A stretch of 64,000 nt of DNA, taken from positions 806,001 to 870,000 of the forward strand of contig NZ_CP034245.1 of the NCBI RefSeq assembly GCF_003931875.1, in the 5' to 3' direction. A model generated the notes under the pieces. It ran no database searches, had not been told where the DNA came from, and saw nothing but the letters and a program-made list of their open reading frames with translations. The stretch is from Microbacterium sp. 10M-3C3 (lineage in GTDB: Bacteria; Actinomycetota; Actinomycetes; Actinomycetales; Microbacteriaceae). Shown here in pieces: positions 42,839-51,694 of the stretch. A program made the translations under genes and the position numbers. Numbering within the stretch: position 1 is the stretch's first letter; the number at the start of each line of letters is the position of its first letter.

Positions 42839-43834
42839 ATGGTGAACATCGCAGGGGCGGATGTCTTCGTCACCGGGGGCGCGGGAACGATCGGCTCGAC
42901 GCTCGTCGACCAGCTCGTGACCGCCGGCGCCGGGCGTATCCAGGTGCTCGACAACCTCGTGCGCGGCCGGCGCGCGAACCTCGACGACGCGCTCGCGAGC
43001 GGCCGCGTCGAGCTCGTCGACGGCGACATCCGCGACGCGGCTCTCGTCGACGAGCTGACGCGCGGCAAGGACCTCGTCTTCCACCAGGCGGCGATCCGCA
43101 TCACGCAGTGCGCCGAAGAGCCGCGACTCGCCCTCGAGGTGCTGGTGGACGGCACCTTCAACGTCGTCGAGTCGGCGGCACGTCACAGGGTGGGCAAGCT
43201 CGTGGCCGCCTCCAGCGCGTCGGTCTACGGCATGGCGGAGGAGTTCCCGACGACCGAGCGCCACCACCACCACAACAACGACACCCTCTACGGCGCGGCC
43301 AAGTCGTTCAACGAGGGCCTCATCCGCAGCTTCCGCGCGATGCAGGGCCTGGACTACGTGCTGCTGCGCTACTTCAACGTCTACGGCCCGCGGATGGACG
43401 TCCACGGTCTCTACACCGAGGTGCTCGTGCGCTGGATGGAGCGGATCGCCGACGGCCGCCCGCCGCTCATCTTCGGCGACGGCACGCAGACGATGGACTT
43501 CGTGTGCGTGCCCGACATCGCCCGCGCGAACGTGCTGGCCGCCGAGAGCGACGTCGTCGAGGGCGTCTACAACATCGCCAGCGGCACCGAGACGAGCCTC
43601 CTCGGGCTCGCCGAGGCGCTGCTGCGCGCGATGGACTCCGACCTCGACGTCGAGCACGGTCCCGAGCGCGCGGTGAACGGTGTCGTGCGCCGGCTCGCCG
43701 ACACCGAGGCCGCGCGCCGCGACCTCGGCTTCGAGGCATCCATCGGCCTGGAGGAGGGGCTGCGGATGCTCGTGGACTGGTGGCGCCCGCTGCGCGAGGA
43801 GATCGCGCTCGGCCGGACGGTGGTGGCGGCATGA
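42839..43834 (+). CDS. NAD-dependent sugar epimerase/dehydratase (extended SDR)
   Basis: 331 residues from ATG 42839. DVFVTGGAGTIGSTLVDQL is the NAD loop, VAASSASVYGMAEE gives the catalytic Ser, and TLYGAAKSFNEGLI the Tyr-x3-Lys. The LLRYFNVYGPRMD block fits GalE/WbpP-like NDP-sugar epimerases. A HHHHNN run just before the catalytic Tyr is unusual. ATG overlaps nothing upstream (61-base gap), but its stop overlaps the aminotransferase start (ATGA). It probably interconverts a UDP-sugar for the repeat unit. Confidence 0.9.
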   Translation: MVNIAGADVFVTGGAGTIGSTLVDQLVTAGAGRIQVLDNLVRGRRANLDDALASGRVELVDGDIRDAALVDELTRGKDLVFHQAAIRITQCAEEPRLALEVLVDGTFNVVESAARHRVGKLVAASSASVYGMAEEFPTTERHHHHNNDTLYGAAKSFNEGLIRSFRAMQGLDYVLLRYFNVYGPRMDVHGLYTEVLVRWMERIADGRPPLIFGDGTQTMDFVCVPDIARANVLAAESDVVEGVYNIASGTETSLLGLAEALLRAMDSDLDVEHGPERAVNGVVRRLADTEAARRDLGFEASIGLEEGLRMLVDWWRPLREEIALGRTVVAA

Positions 43835-44988
43835 GTCTCGTTCAGGAGTCGCGCATCAACGTCATGACGCCGTGGCTCGGCGCCGACGAAGTGGCCGCCG
43901 TCACGGCCGTCATCGAGTCGGGCTGGGTCGCGCAGGGGCCGAAGGTCGCCGAGTTCGAGCGTGCCTTCGCGCGCGCGATGCAGGCGCAGGAAGCGGTCGC
44001 GGTGTCGAACTGCACCACGGCGCTGCACCTCGCGCTCGTGGTGGCCGGGATCGGCGCGGGCGACGACGTCGTCGTGCCGTCGTTCTCGTTCATCGCGACG
44101 ACGAACGCGCCGACGTACGTGGGCGCGCGACCGGTCTTCGCCGACGTGGACGCCGCCACTGGCAACGTCACCGCGGCGACGGTCGAGGCGGCGCTCACGC
44201 CCGCCACGCGGGCCGTGATCGTGGTCGACCAGGGCGGCATCCCGGTCGATCTCGACGCCGTGCGCGCGGTGTGCGATCCGCGCGACATCGTCGTCATCGA
44301 GGACGCCGCGTGCGGCGCCGGGTCGACGTACAAGGGGCGGCCGGTGGGCGCCGGCGCCGAGCTCGCGGCGTGGTCCTTCCACCCGCGAAAGATCCTCACG
44401 ACCGGCGAGGGCGGCATGCTCACCACGAGCAACCCCGCGTGGGCGGCCCGCGCGCGGATGCTGCGCGAGCACGCGATGAGCGTCTCGGCCGCCGACCGCC
44501 ACGCGAGCCTGGTCTCGCCGCCCGAGGAGTACGCCGAGGTCGGCTTCAACTTCCGCATGACCGATCTGCAAGCCGCTGTCGGGCTCGTGCAGCTGTCGAA
44601 GCTCCCCGAGGTCGTCGGTCGTCGCCGCGTCAACGCCGCCCGTTACCGCGGCGCGATCGCCGGCATCCGGGGACTTCGCCTCGTCGACGACCCCGCCTAC
44701 GGCACCGCGAACTTCCAGTCGCTGTGGGTCGAGGTCGGCGACGAGTACCCGCTCGACCGTGAGGCGCTGCTTGTCGCCCTGGCGGATGCGGGGATCTCGG
44801 CGCGCCGCGGCATCATGGCCGCGCACCGGCAGCCGCCCTACCGCCACCTCGCGGCGGCGGGCTCGCTCCCGGTCACCGAGCGACTCACCGACCGCACGCT
44901 CATCCTGCCGCTGTTCCACACGCTCACCGCCGCGGACCAGGACAGGGTCGTGGCGGTGCTGCGCGATCCGCGACGGGATGCGGCATGA
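43831..44988 (+). CDS. DegT/DnrJ/EryC1-family PLP aminotransferase (first copy)
   Basis: 385 residues. NCTTALHLALVVAGIG, VVPSFSFIATTNAPTYVGA, VIEDAACGAGSTYKGRPVG and the PLP-lysine segment WSFHPRKILTTGEGGML are all present, with MTDLQAAVGLVQL near the dimer interface. Such enzymes aminate keto sugars. Its stop overlaps the PglD-like acetyltransferase start (ATGA), so amino-group formation and acetylation are likely sequential, as in 4-amino-4,6-dideoxy sugar or bacillosamine-type routes. It is distinct from the second copy at 45608. Confidence 0.92.
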   Translation: MSLVQESRINVMTPWLGADEVAAVTAVIESGWVAQGPKVAEFERAFARAMQAQEAVAVSNCTTALHLALVVAGIGAGDDVVVPSFSFIATTNAPTYVGARPVFADVDAATGNVTAATVEAALTPATRAVIVVDQGGIPVDLDAVRAVCDPRDIVVIEDAACGAGSTYKGRPVGAGAELAAWSFHPRKILTTGEGGMLTTSNPAWAARARMLREHAMSVSAADRHASLVSPPEEYAEVGFNFRMTDLQAAVGLVQLSKLPEVVGRRRVNAARYRGAIAGIRGLRLVDDPAYGTANFQSLWVEVGDEYPLDREALLVALADAGISARRGIMAAHRQPPYRHLAAAGSLPVTERLTDRTLILPLFHTLTAADQDRVVAVLRDPRRDAA

Positions 44989-45611
44989 CGGACGGTGTCC
45001 TGCTCGTGGGCGCGAGCGGTCTCGCCCGCGAGGTGATCGCGGCGGGGATGACCGGCATCGTCGGCATCCTCGACGACGCCGTCGAGCTCCGCGACGAGAG
45101 CATGGGCGGCGTGCCCGTGCTCGGGCCGGTCGCGTCCGCGGCCTCGCACACCGAGCAGCTGCTGCTGTGCATCGGCCCGAGCGCCGTCCGGCGGCGGGTC
45201 GCGCAGCGCCTCGGTCGCGCCGGCGTCACCGCGGATCGGTACGCGACGTTCGTCGCGCGCTCGGCGCGTCTCGGCCGCACCGTGGAGGTGGGCCCGGGGA
45301 GCATCGTGCTCGACGGGGTGGTCGCCACCGCGGACGCGGTGCTCGGGCGTCACGTCGTCGTGATGCCGAACTGCACGATCACGCACGACGACGTGATCGA
45401 GGACTTCGCCACGCTCACCTCCGGGGTGTCGCTGGCGGGCGGTGTCTCGGTGGGGGAAGCCGTGTACATCGGAATGAACGCGGCGGTGCGGCAGGGGCTT
45501 CGGCTCGGCGCCGGCGCGACCGTGGGAATGGGGGCCGTCGTGCTGGGCGACGTCCCGCCGGGGGAGACCTGGGCCGGGAATCCGGCCCGACGACTGGGGG
45601 AGTCGCTATGA
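44985..45611 (+). CDS. PglD/NeuD-like sugar O/N-acetyltransferase
   Basis: 208 residues. An N-terminal Rossmann-like segment (DGVLLVGASGLAREVIAAGM) binds the sugar nucleotide, and a left-handed beta-helix follows (VGPGSIVLDGVVATADAVLG, VVVMPNCTITHDDVIEDFAT, GEAVYIGMNAAVRQGLRLG, GAGATVGMGAVVLGDVPPGE). The His in ITHDD matches the catalytic base of PglD. It overlaps both neighbouring aminotransferase genes by four bases. Predicted to acetylate the amino sugar made by one of them. Confidence 0.9.
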   Translation: MTDGVLLVGASGLAREVIAAGMTGIVGILDDAVELRDESMGGVPVLGPVASAASHTEQLLLCIGPSAVRRRVAQRLGRAGVTADRYATFVARSARLGRTVEVGPGSIVLDGVVATADAVLGRHVVVMPNCTITHDDVIEDFATLTSGVSLAGGVSVGEAVYIGMNAAVRQGLRLGAGATVGMGAVVLGDVPPGETWAGNPARRLGESL

Positions 45612-46735
45612 CCGAGAACGTTCCGTTCATCGACCTGTCCGCGCAGCAGGCGGAGATCATCGACGAGGTGCTGCCGCGCTGGCGGGATCAGTTCCGCGCG
45701 GCCGCCTTCATGGGCGGGCCGGAGGTGTCCGCCTTCGAAGAGGAGTACGCCCGGTACATCGGCGTCGGCCACGTCATCGGGGTGTCCAACGGCACTGACG
45801 CGCTCGAGCTCGCCTACCGCGCCGCGGGCGTCGGCCCGGGCGACGAGGTGGTCATGCCGGCCAACACGTTCATCGCGACCGCCGAGGCGGCCTCGCGCAT
45901 CGGCGCGGTGCCCGTCTTCGTCGACGTCGACGACGAGCACCTGCTGATCGACCCGGATGCGGTGGCCGCCGGCGTGACCGAGCGCACCCGCGCGATCGTC
46001 CCGGTGCACCTGTTCGGCCAGACGGCCCCTGTCGAGGCGCTGCGGCCGATCGCCGAGCGCCACGGCATCCCGATCATCGAGGACGCGGCGCAGTCGCAGG
46101 GCGCGGCATCCGCCGCCGGTCGTGCCGGCGCGCTCGGCCGGATCGCGGCGACGAGCTTCTATCCGGGGAAGAACCTCGGCGCGGCCGGCGACGCCGGCGC
46201 CGTCATGACCGACGACGACGAGCTCGCCCGCATCGTGCGCGACACCGCCGCCCACGGCAGCGCGGTCAAGTACGTGCACCACCGCGTCGGGTTCAACGCG
46301 CGGCTGGACGCCGTGCAGGCGACCGTCCTGCGGGCGAAGCTGCGGCGCCTGGACGCGTGGAACGCCGCGCGCCGGGAGGCCGCGGCGTTCTACGGCGAGC
46401 TCCTCGGCCGCATCGAGGGCGTGCGCCTGCCCGCCGTCCGCCCCGGCAACGAGGACGTGTGGCACCTGTACGTGGTGCGTGTCGACGAGCGCGATCGCGT
46501 GCTCGCCGAGCTCACCGCCGACGGCATCGGCGCGGGCATCCACTATCCGACGCCCGTGCACCTCAGCGAGGCGTACGCGTCGCTCGGCTACCGCCGCGGC
46601 CAGTTCCCGGTCGCCGAGGCCGCGGCCGACCGCATCCTGTCGCTGCCGATGTTCCCGCATCTGCGCGAGGAGCAGCAGGAGCGCGTGGCCGCGTCCCTCG
46701 CCCGCGCCCTCGTACGCCAGCCCGTCGGGGTCTGA
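45608..46735 (+). CDS. DegT-family PLP aminotransferase, WbpE/QdtB-like (second copy)
   Basis: 375 residues from ATG 45608 (VPFIDLSAQQAEIIDEVLPR). SNGTDALELAYRAAGVGPGD, VVMPANTFIATAEAASRIGA, IEDAAQSQGAASAAGRAG and SFYPGKNLGAAGDAGAVMTD place the PLP lysine in FYPGKNLG. This matches the WbpE/WlbC/QdtB group, which transaminates 3-keto sugars. Together with the WbpB-like dehydrogenase and WbpD-like acetyltransferase it completes a plausible route to a 2,3-diacetamido uronic acid. The glycosyltransferase gene starts one base after its stop. Confidence 0.9.
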   Translation: MTENVPFIDLSAQQAEIIDEVLPRWRDQFRAAAFMGGPEVSAFEEEYARYIGVGHVIGVSNGTDALELAYRAAGVGPGDEVVMPANTFIATAEAASRIGAVPVFVDVDDEHLLIDPDAVAAGVTERTRAIVPVHLFGQTAPVEALRPIAERHGIPIIEDAAQSQGAASAAGRAGALGRIAATSFYPGKNLGAAGDAGAVMTDDDELARIVRDTAAHGSAVKYVHHRVGFNARLDAVQATVLRAKLRRLDAWNAARREAAAFYGELLGRIEGVRLPAVRPGNEDVWHLYVVRVDERDRVLAELTADGIGAGIHYPTPVHLSEAYASLGYRRGQFPVAEAAADRILSLPMFPHLREEQQERVAASLARALVRQPVGV

Positions 46736-46736
46736 C

Positions 46737-47945
46737 GTGTCCGCGTCCGTCAGCGCGCGTCCGCTGCGCGTGCTCGTGTGCCCGCACGAGCTCGTGCGCG
46801 GCGGGAGTCAGATCAATGCGATCGACCTCGCGGCACGGCTGCGCGACCGTGGTCACACCGTCGAGGTCTACGCACCACCCGGGCCTCTCGTGGAGCTCAT
46901 TGAGGCCCGCGGCCTCGCGTACCGCGAGGCGCCCCGCACCGGGCCGACGCGTCCGCGGGCGCTGCGGGCGATGGCGCGGGAGATCGCACGGTTCTCGCCC
47001 GACATCGTGCACACGTACGAGTCGTGGCCGACGGTGTCGGCGGCGATCGTGGGCGTCGTGCGGCCGCACCGCGCGGTCACCACGGTGCTCTCGATGGACG
47101 TGCCCGACTACCTGCCCGAGGATGCGCCGCTCATCGTTGGGACCGCCGAGCTGGCGGATCGCGCCCGCGCCCGCCGCGACGCCGTCCATCTGCTCGAGCC
47201 GCCCATCGACGTCGACGCGGACGCGCCCGGCGACACGTTGGCCGCCCGGCGTCGGCTCGGGGTGCGCCCCGACGCGTTCGTCGTCTCGGTGGTCGGCCGG
47301 CTCTCCGCCGAGCACGAGAAGGCGCGTGGCGTGGCGGCGGCGATCGACGCGCTCGCCGCTGCATCCGACCTGCCTCCGACCACGTTGCTCGTCGCCGGAG
47401 ACGGCGACGACGCCGAGGCCGTGCGGGCGGCCGCGCGTCGCGCACGCGAGAGTGTCGCGCTGGAGGTCGTCCTCCTCGGAGACGTACCCGACCCGCGCGA
47501 CGTGTACGACGCGGCGGACGTCGTGTTCGGCATGGGCGGCTCGGCGCTGCGCGGCCTTGCACACGCGAAGCCGCTGATCGTCCAGGGCCGCGACGGGTTC
47601 TGGCTGCCTTTCGGGCCGGATACCGCCGATGTCTTCCTGTCGCAGGGGTTCTTCGGGTCGGGCGACACCGGCCAGCGGTTCGTGACCGCGCTCGCCGGCT
47701 TGCGCGATCCCGCGGTGCGCCGCGCGCTGGGGGAGTTCGGGCGGGGGTTCGTCACCGGCCGGTTCGGCCTCGACCGCGCTGCGCACGTGCTCGAGGACCT
47801 CTACACCGCCGAACTGACGCGGGATGCGCGACGACCCGTGCGAGAGGCGGGTCGCACGCTCGTCCGTTTCGCGCGGTACCGGCTCGCCCTGGCCGCACCC
47901 GGCGTCCAACGCGGGTGGAGGCGGCTCACGGGGAGAGCGGCATGA
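46737..47945 (+). CDS. Glycosyltransferase, family 4
   Basis: 402 residues from GTG 46737, immediately after the aminotransferase stop. LRVLVCPHELVRGGSQINAI is a GT-B N-terminal loop (G-G-S-x-N), and IVHTYESWPTVSAAIVGV plus VVSVVGRLSAEHEKARGV belong to GT4 enzymes. The usual C-terminal E-x7-E motif is not obvious: the region reads FGMGGSALRGLAHAKPLIVQ, so the donor site may be altered. Its end overlaps the flippase ATG. Confidence 0.88.
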   Translation: MSASVSARPLRVLVCPHELVRGGSQINAIDLAARLRDRGHTVEVYAPPGPLVELIEARGLAYREAPRTGPTRPRALRAMAREIARFSPDIVHTYESWPTVSAAIVGVVRPHRAVTTVLSMDVPDYLPEDAPLIVGTAELADRARARRDAVHLLEPPIDVDADAPGDTLAARRRLGVRPDAFVVSVVGRLSAEHEKARGVAAAIDALAAASDLPPTTLLVAGDGDDAEAVRAAARRARESVALEVVLLGDVPDPRDVYDAADVVFGMGGSALRGLAHAKPLIVQGRDGFWLPFGPDTADVFLSQGFFGSGDTGQRFVTALAGLRDPAVRRALGEFGRGFVTGRFGLDRAAHVLEDLYTAELTRDARRPVREAGRTLVRFARYRLALAAPGVQRGWRRLTGRAA

Positions 47946-49363
47946 GCGCGCCCGTCCGTCTCGCCTCCCAGGCGACACGAGGTGTGGCCTGGAGCGGCAT
48001 CAATACGATCGTGCTGCGCCTGGGAGGCGTCGTCGTCGGCATCGTGCTCGCGCGCCTGCTCACGCCCGAGCAGTTCGGCGTCTACGCGGTCGCCCTGACC
48101 GTGCAGGCGATCCTCATGACGGTCGCCGACCTCGGTCTGTCGGCCGACATCATCCGGTCGGACGAACCCGAGCGCATCGCGCCGACGGTCGCGACTCTCG
48201 GACTCGTCAGCGGCGGCGTGCTCACGCTGGTCGCGGTAGCGGGCGCGGCCCCGCTCGCGTCCGCGCTCGGCAGTCCCGCCGCCGCGCCGGCCATCGCGAT
48301 CCTGTCGCTGACCCTGCTCCTGGGGGGTGCGACGGTCGTGCCGTATGGCCTCCTGCAGCGGCGTTTCCAGCAGCGCGAGCTGTTCCTCATGGGTGCCGTC
48401 GACTTCGTCGTTTCCACGGGCGTCACGCTCGCCCTCGTCGCGGTGGGTTGGGGGGTTCTTGGACTCGCCGTGGGTCGCGTCGTCGCGCAGACCGTATCCA
48501 CGGTGCTGCTCTTCCTGCTGGCGCGCGTCCGTCCGCGCTACGGGATCGACCGGGCAGGCCTGCGCCCCGTGCTCGCCTTCGGCCTTCCGATCGCCGCCGC
48601 CAACCTGCTGTCGTGGGCGCTGCTGAACGTCGACAACATCGTGCTCGCGCGCGTCGCCGGCGCCACCGCGCTCGGCTTCTACGTGCTCGCCTTCAACATC
48701 TCGAACTGGCCGATGAGCGCCATGTCGCAGATGGTGCGCTCCATCGCGCTGCCGTACTTCTCGCGGCTCGAGCGTCCAGCCGATGGCCTGCCGACCGTCG
48801 TTTCGTTCGCCTGGGCCGGAGCGCTGCCGGCGGGCGTCGCGCTCGCCGTGCTGGCCGCGCCCGTGATCCACGTGCTCTACGGCGAGCGCTGGCTCCCCGC
48901 GGCGGCGGTGCTCGCCGCCCTCGGCCTGTACGGCGGCCTGCGCGTGCTCTTCGACGTCTTCGCCGGATATCTCTACGCGCAGGGTCGATCGCGGCCGGTG
49001 CTGTGGGTGCAGCTCGCGACGCTCGCCGTGCTCGTGGCCGCGATGGTCCCCGCCATTCTGCTGTGGGGGATCGTCGGAGCTGGATGGGCGCACCTCGTCG
49101 TCGGCCTCGCGGTCATCCTCCCCGGGTACCTCGTCGTGCTGCACGCGGCGGGCGCGCGCATCCGGAGTCTGCTGCGGGCGCTCGTGCGTCCGACCCTCGC
49201 AGCCGTGCCGGCGGCCGCCGTCGCGGTGGTCGTCCGGCTGTGGATCGCGGATGCCGCGGCGGCGCTGCTGATCGGCGGGTCGCTGTTCGTCGTGGTGTAC
49301 CTGGCCGTCATGGGACCGTGGCTGCGCCGTCGCATCCAGGCCCTGCGCTCGTCGGGCGACTAA
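47942..49363 (+). CDS. wzx: Lipopolysaccharide-type flippase, Wzx-like (second)
   Basis: 473 residues, twelve to fourteen membrane helices. TRGVAWSGINTIVLRLGGVV, ARLLTPEQFGVYAVALTVQA and YGLLQRRFQQRELFLMGAVD are typical of the Polysacc_synt/WzxC group of the MOP superfamily. It is only distantly similar to the flippase at 2504. The start overlaps the GT4 gene (ATGA) and the end overlaps the convergent GT2 gene by four bases. It would export the polymer unit made by this locus. Confidence 0.92.
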   Translation: MSAPVRLASQATRGVAWSGINTIVLRLGGVVVGIVLARLLTPEQFGVYAVALTVQAILMTVADLGLSADIIRSDEPERIAPTVATLGLVSGGVLTLVAVAGAAPLASALGSPAAAPAIAILSLTLLLGGATVVPYGLLQRRFQQRELFLMGAVDFVVSTGVTLALVAVGWGVLGLAVGRVVAQTVSTVLLFLLARVRPRYGIDRAGLRPVLAFGLPIAAANLLSWALLNVDNIVLARVAGATALGFYVLAFNISNWPMSAMSQMVRSIALPYFSRLERPADGLPTVVSFAWAGALPAGVALAVLAAPVIHVLYGERWLPAAAVLAALGLYGGLRVLFDVFAGYLYAQGRSRPVLWVQLATLAVLVAAMVPAILLWGIVGAGWAHLVVGLAVILPGYLVVLHAAGARIRSLLRALVRPTLAAVPAAAVAVVVRLWIADAAAALLIGGSLFVVVYLAVMGPWLRRRIQALRSSGD

Positions 49364-50466
49364 CCGACCTGTCCGTCGCGGTGGAACACGCCGTAGCGGT
49401 GCCACCGCCGATAGCGGACGTCGCTGGCGACCCGCCGGTACGCCGCGCGGGCGACCTGCCACGGCAGGGGTCGCGCGTGCGGCCCGCGTCCTGCCGCCCG
49501 CTCGAGTGCGGCGGTGGTCGCGGGCGTGTCCGAGACGCTGTCGGCGAATGCGCGCAGGCGCTCGGCGACCTCCGGCTGGAAGCGACCGCGGTCGTACATG
49601 TGCACGATGCGGTCGATCGCCTCGGCCGCGAAAGCGCGCGCGGCCACGCGCTCGAGTGCGTCGGTCTCGGGAAGCACGTCGCGCGACCAGGCGAACAGGG
49701 TGCGGAACGCGTCCCATCGATCGACGATGTCACCGAGGTCGGCGTCCACGGTCTGCGACAGACTGCCGGCGTGCTCCCGGTGCCACGCCTGGTCGGCACC
49801 TTCGACGTAGCCGACATCGGAGACGGCGGCGATCCGCAGCCACATCTCCATGTCGTGGGTGTGTGCGAGCGGTCGCTGTCCGCCGACCGCGTCGACGACC
49901 TCCCGACGCATCACGACTTCGGGAGAGGTGATGACGTTGAGTCCGGTGGCGCATCGGGCGCGCAGCCATTCGCGACCGGGCCAGACCGTCCACCGGGTCG
50001 GTCGGGTGCGCGCGGGCGGTCTCGACCGGTCCGCGTCGAAGTGCAGCGGGTGCCCGTACACCAGCCCCACACTCGGGTGGGCTTCGGCGAGGGCGACCGC
50101 CCGCGCCAGCGACCCGGGGGTCAGCGCGTCGTCGGCGTCGAGGCGCACGACGTACGCGCCCGTCACCTCCGCCAGCCCCGTGTTGAAGGTCTCGACGGCG
50201 CCGCGGTTGACGGCGTTCTCGATGAGGCGCACACGGGCGTCGGTCGCGGCGATCTCGCGGACGACAGCGGCGCTGCGATCCGGCGAGGCGTCGTCGACGA
50301 CGATGACCTCGACCTCCACATGATCCTGAGCGAGGGCACTGCCGACCGCCTCCGCGACGTATCGCTCGTACCGGAAGCACGGGATGACGACGCTGACACG
50401 CGGCCGCGTGGCCAGCGTGTGCGGGGCGTAGCGGGCGCGCTGCGTGGCCGCGTGCCTTGCCGTCAC
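49360..50466 (-). CDS. Glycosyltransferase, family 2
   Basis: 368 residues from GTG 50466, which overlaps the preceding gene's stop (GTGA). RVSVVIPCFRYERYVAEAVG, VEVIVVDDASPDRSA, NRGAVETFNTGLAEVTGAYV and VRLDADDALTPGSL (DXD as DADD) are clear GT-A family 2 motifs, with MWLRIAAVSDVGYVEGADQA later. The C-terminal 100 residues form a helical tail. First sugar donor and acceptor unknown. Confidence 0.93.
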   Translation of the reverse strand: MTARHAATQRARYAPHTLATRPRVSVVIPCFRYERYVAEAVGSALAQDHVEVEVIVVDDASPDRSAAVVREIAATDARVRLIENAVNRGAVETFNTGLAEVTGAYVVRLDADDALTPGSLARAVALAEAHPSVGLVYGHPLHFDADRSRPPARTRPTRWTVWPGREWLRARCATGLNVITSPEVVMRREVVDAVGGQRPLAHTHDMEMWLRIAAVSDVGYVEGADQAWHREHAGSLSQTVDADLGDIVDRWDAFRTLFAWSRDVLPETDALERVAARAFAAEAIDRIVHMYDRGRFQPEVAERLRAFADSVSDTPATTAALERAAGRGPHARPLPWQVARAAYRRVASDVRYRRWHRYGVFHRDGQVG

Positions 50467-51683
50467 GCCGTCACCGCCGCCGGGACGCCGATCTCCGCGG
50501 TGAGGATGTCGGCGAAGAGCGCGCCGGTGTGCGCCCACGGGGGCGTGGTGACGGCTGCCGCGACCGCGCGGGCATGCGCGTCACGATCCCCGCGATCGAC
50601 TGCCGACTGCAGCGCCTCGGCCAGCGCGATGGCCGTCGGGCGCGCCCACAGCACGTCCGGGTGCCTCAGGTCGGCCCGGGCGAGCGGTGAGTCGTTGACG
50701 ACCGGCACGACGCCGGCGGCGAGCATCTCTTCGGCGACGAGGGAGATGTTGGTGAACGACAGCGCGAGGCCCGTGACGACCTGGTTGTACAGCAGGTTGA
50801 GCCGCTCGGGCGTCAGGCTGCCGTGGGACACGACCGGGAACGGGAGCCGGGTCGCGTCGCCGTACACGTGGATGGGCTCGTCGGGACGCGCGGCGTGGAA
50901 ACGTCTCAGCGCGTCGACGGCCAGCCTGTATCCGCGCCGTTCGTTGCCGGGCTTGGCGTAGAACAGCACGCCCCGCCGGTGAGTCACCGCCCCATCCGTC
51001 AGCCGGTACGTGTCGGTGTCGCAGCCGAAGGGCACCTCGTGCACGTCGACGCCGACCTCGGCACGAACGGTGTCGGCCACCATGCGACCGAGCGCGACGA
51101 TCGTCAACCCCAGCCGGTAGCTGTCTTCGGCGTACGCGTACTCGCTGCCGCGCGCGGAGAAGTAGGGTTCGAAGTCCTGCGCGAAGTACAGCACGGCCTG
51201 ACCGGGCACGCGCCGGCGGGCGGCGACGTGCGCCGTCTGCCACGACGAGGCCACGATCGCGTCGAAGTCGCCGAGGTCCTCGCCCACCCGCGCGATGTCG
51301 CACGTGAGCCACGGCCAGGCGCGGCGCACCGTCGCGGCCTGAGCCGCGACGTCGCCGTCCCAGCGGTCGTAGAACAGCAGAGTGTTGCGCATGCCACGCG
51401 TGTGGGCGGCCGCCATCATGCGGAACAGGGTCGTGTGTCCGCCCGATCCGGCCCCCGGCGGCACGACGAGCCATCCGACGCGCGGAGCAGTCTCCGTGGT
51501 CCGTCGCGCCGGTGCGCCGCGGCGGGGGAGCGACGGATCCGCCGAATCGGCGACGTCGCCCGGCAGGAGCGGGAAACCGAGCGCAGCCGTGTCGAGGCGC
51601 TGCGCCGCGCGGCGCACCACGCGGCCGATCAGCTCCCGCGGCGGCAGGTGCGTGACGGCTCGCGCGAGGTTCCTGGCATTCAT
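50463..51683 (-). CDS. Glycosyltransferase, GT-B, WsaF-like
   Basis: 406 residues from ATG 51683. A helical lead (ARAVTHLPPRELIGRVVRRA) is followed by VGWLVVPPGAGSGGHTTLFR, VLYFAQDFEPYFSARGSEYA and VPFGCDTDTYRL, then GLALSFTNISLVAEEMLAAG. The FAQDFEP and S.TN.SL...EM.A.G patterns match rhamnosyltransferase WsaF-like GT-B enzymes, so rhamnose transfer is a fair guess. Coupled to the GT2 gene downstream by a four-base overlap. Confidence 0.87.
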   Translation of the reverse strand: MNARNLARAVTHLPPRELIGRVVRRAAQRLDTAALGFPLLPGDVADSADPSLPRRGAPARRTTETAPRVGWLVVPPGAGSGGHTTLFRMMAAAHTRGMRNTLLFYDRWDGDVAAQAATVRRAWPWLTCDIARVGEDLGDFDAIVASSWQTAHVAARRRVPGQAVLYFAQDFEPYFSARGSEYAYAEDSYRLGLTIVALGRMVADTVRAEVGVDVHEVPFGCDTDTYRLTDGAVTHRRGVLFYAKPGNERRGYRLAVDALRRFHAARPDEPIHVYGDATRLPFPVVSHGSLTPERLNLLYNQVVTGLALSFTNISLVAEEMLAAGVVPVVNDSPLARADLRHPDVLWARPTAIALAEALQSAVDRGDRDAHARAVAAAVTTPPWAHTGALFADILTAEIGVPAAVTA

Positions 51684-51694
51684 CCCGCGGCCCG

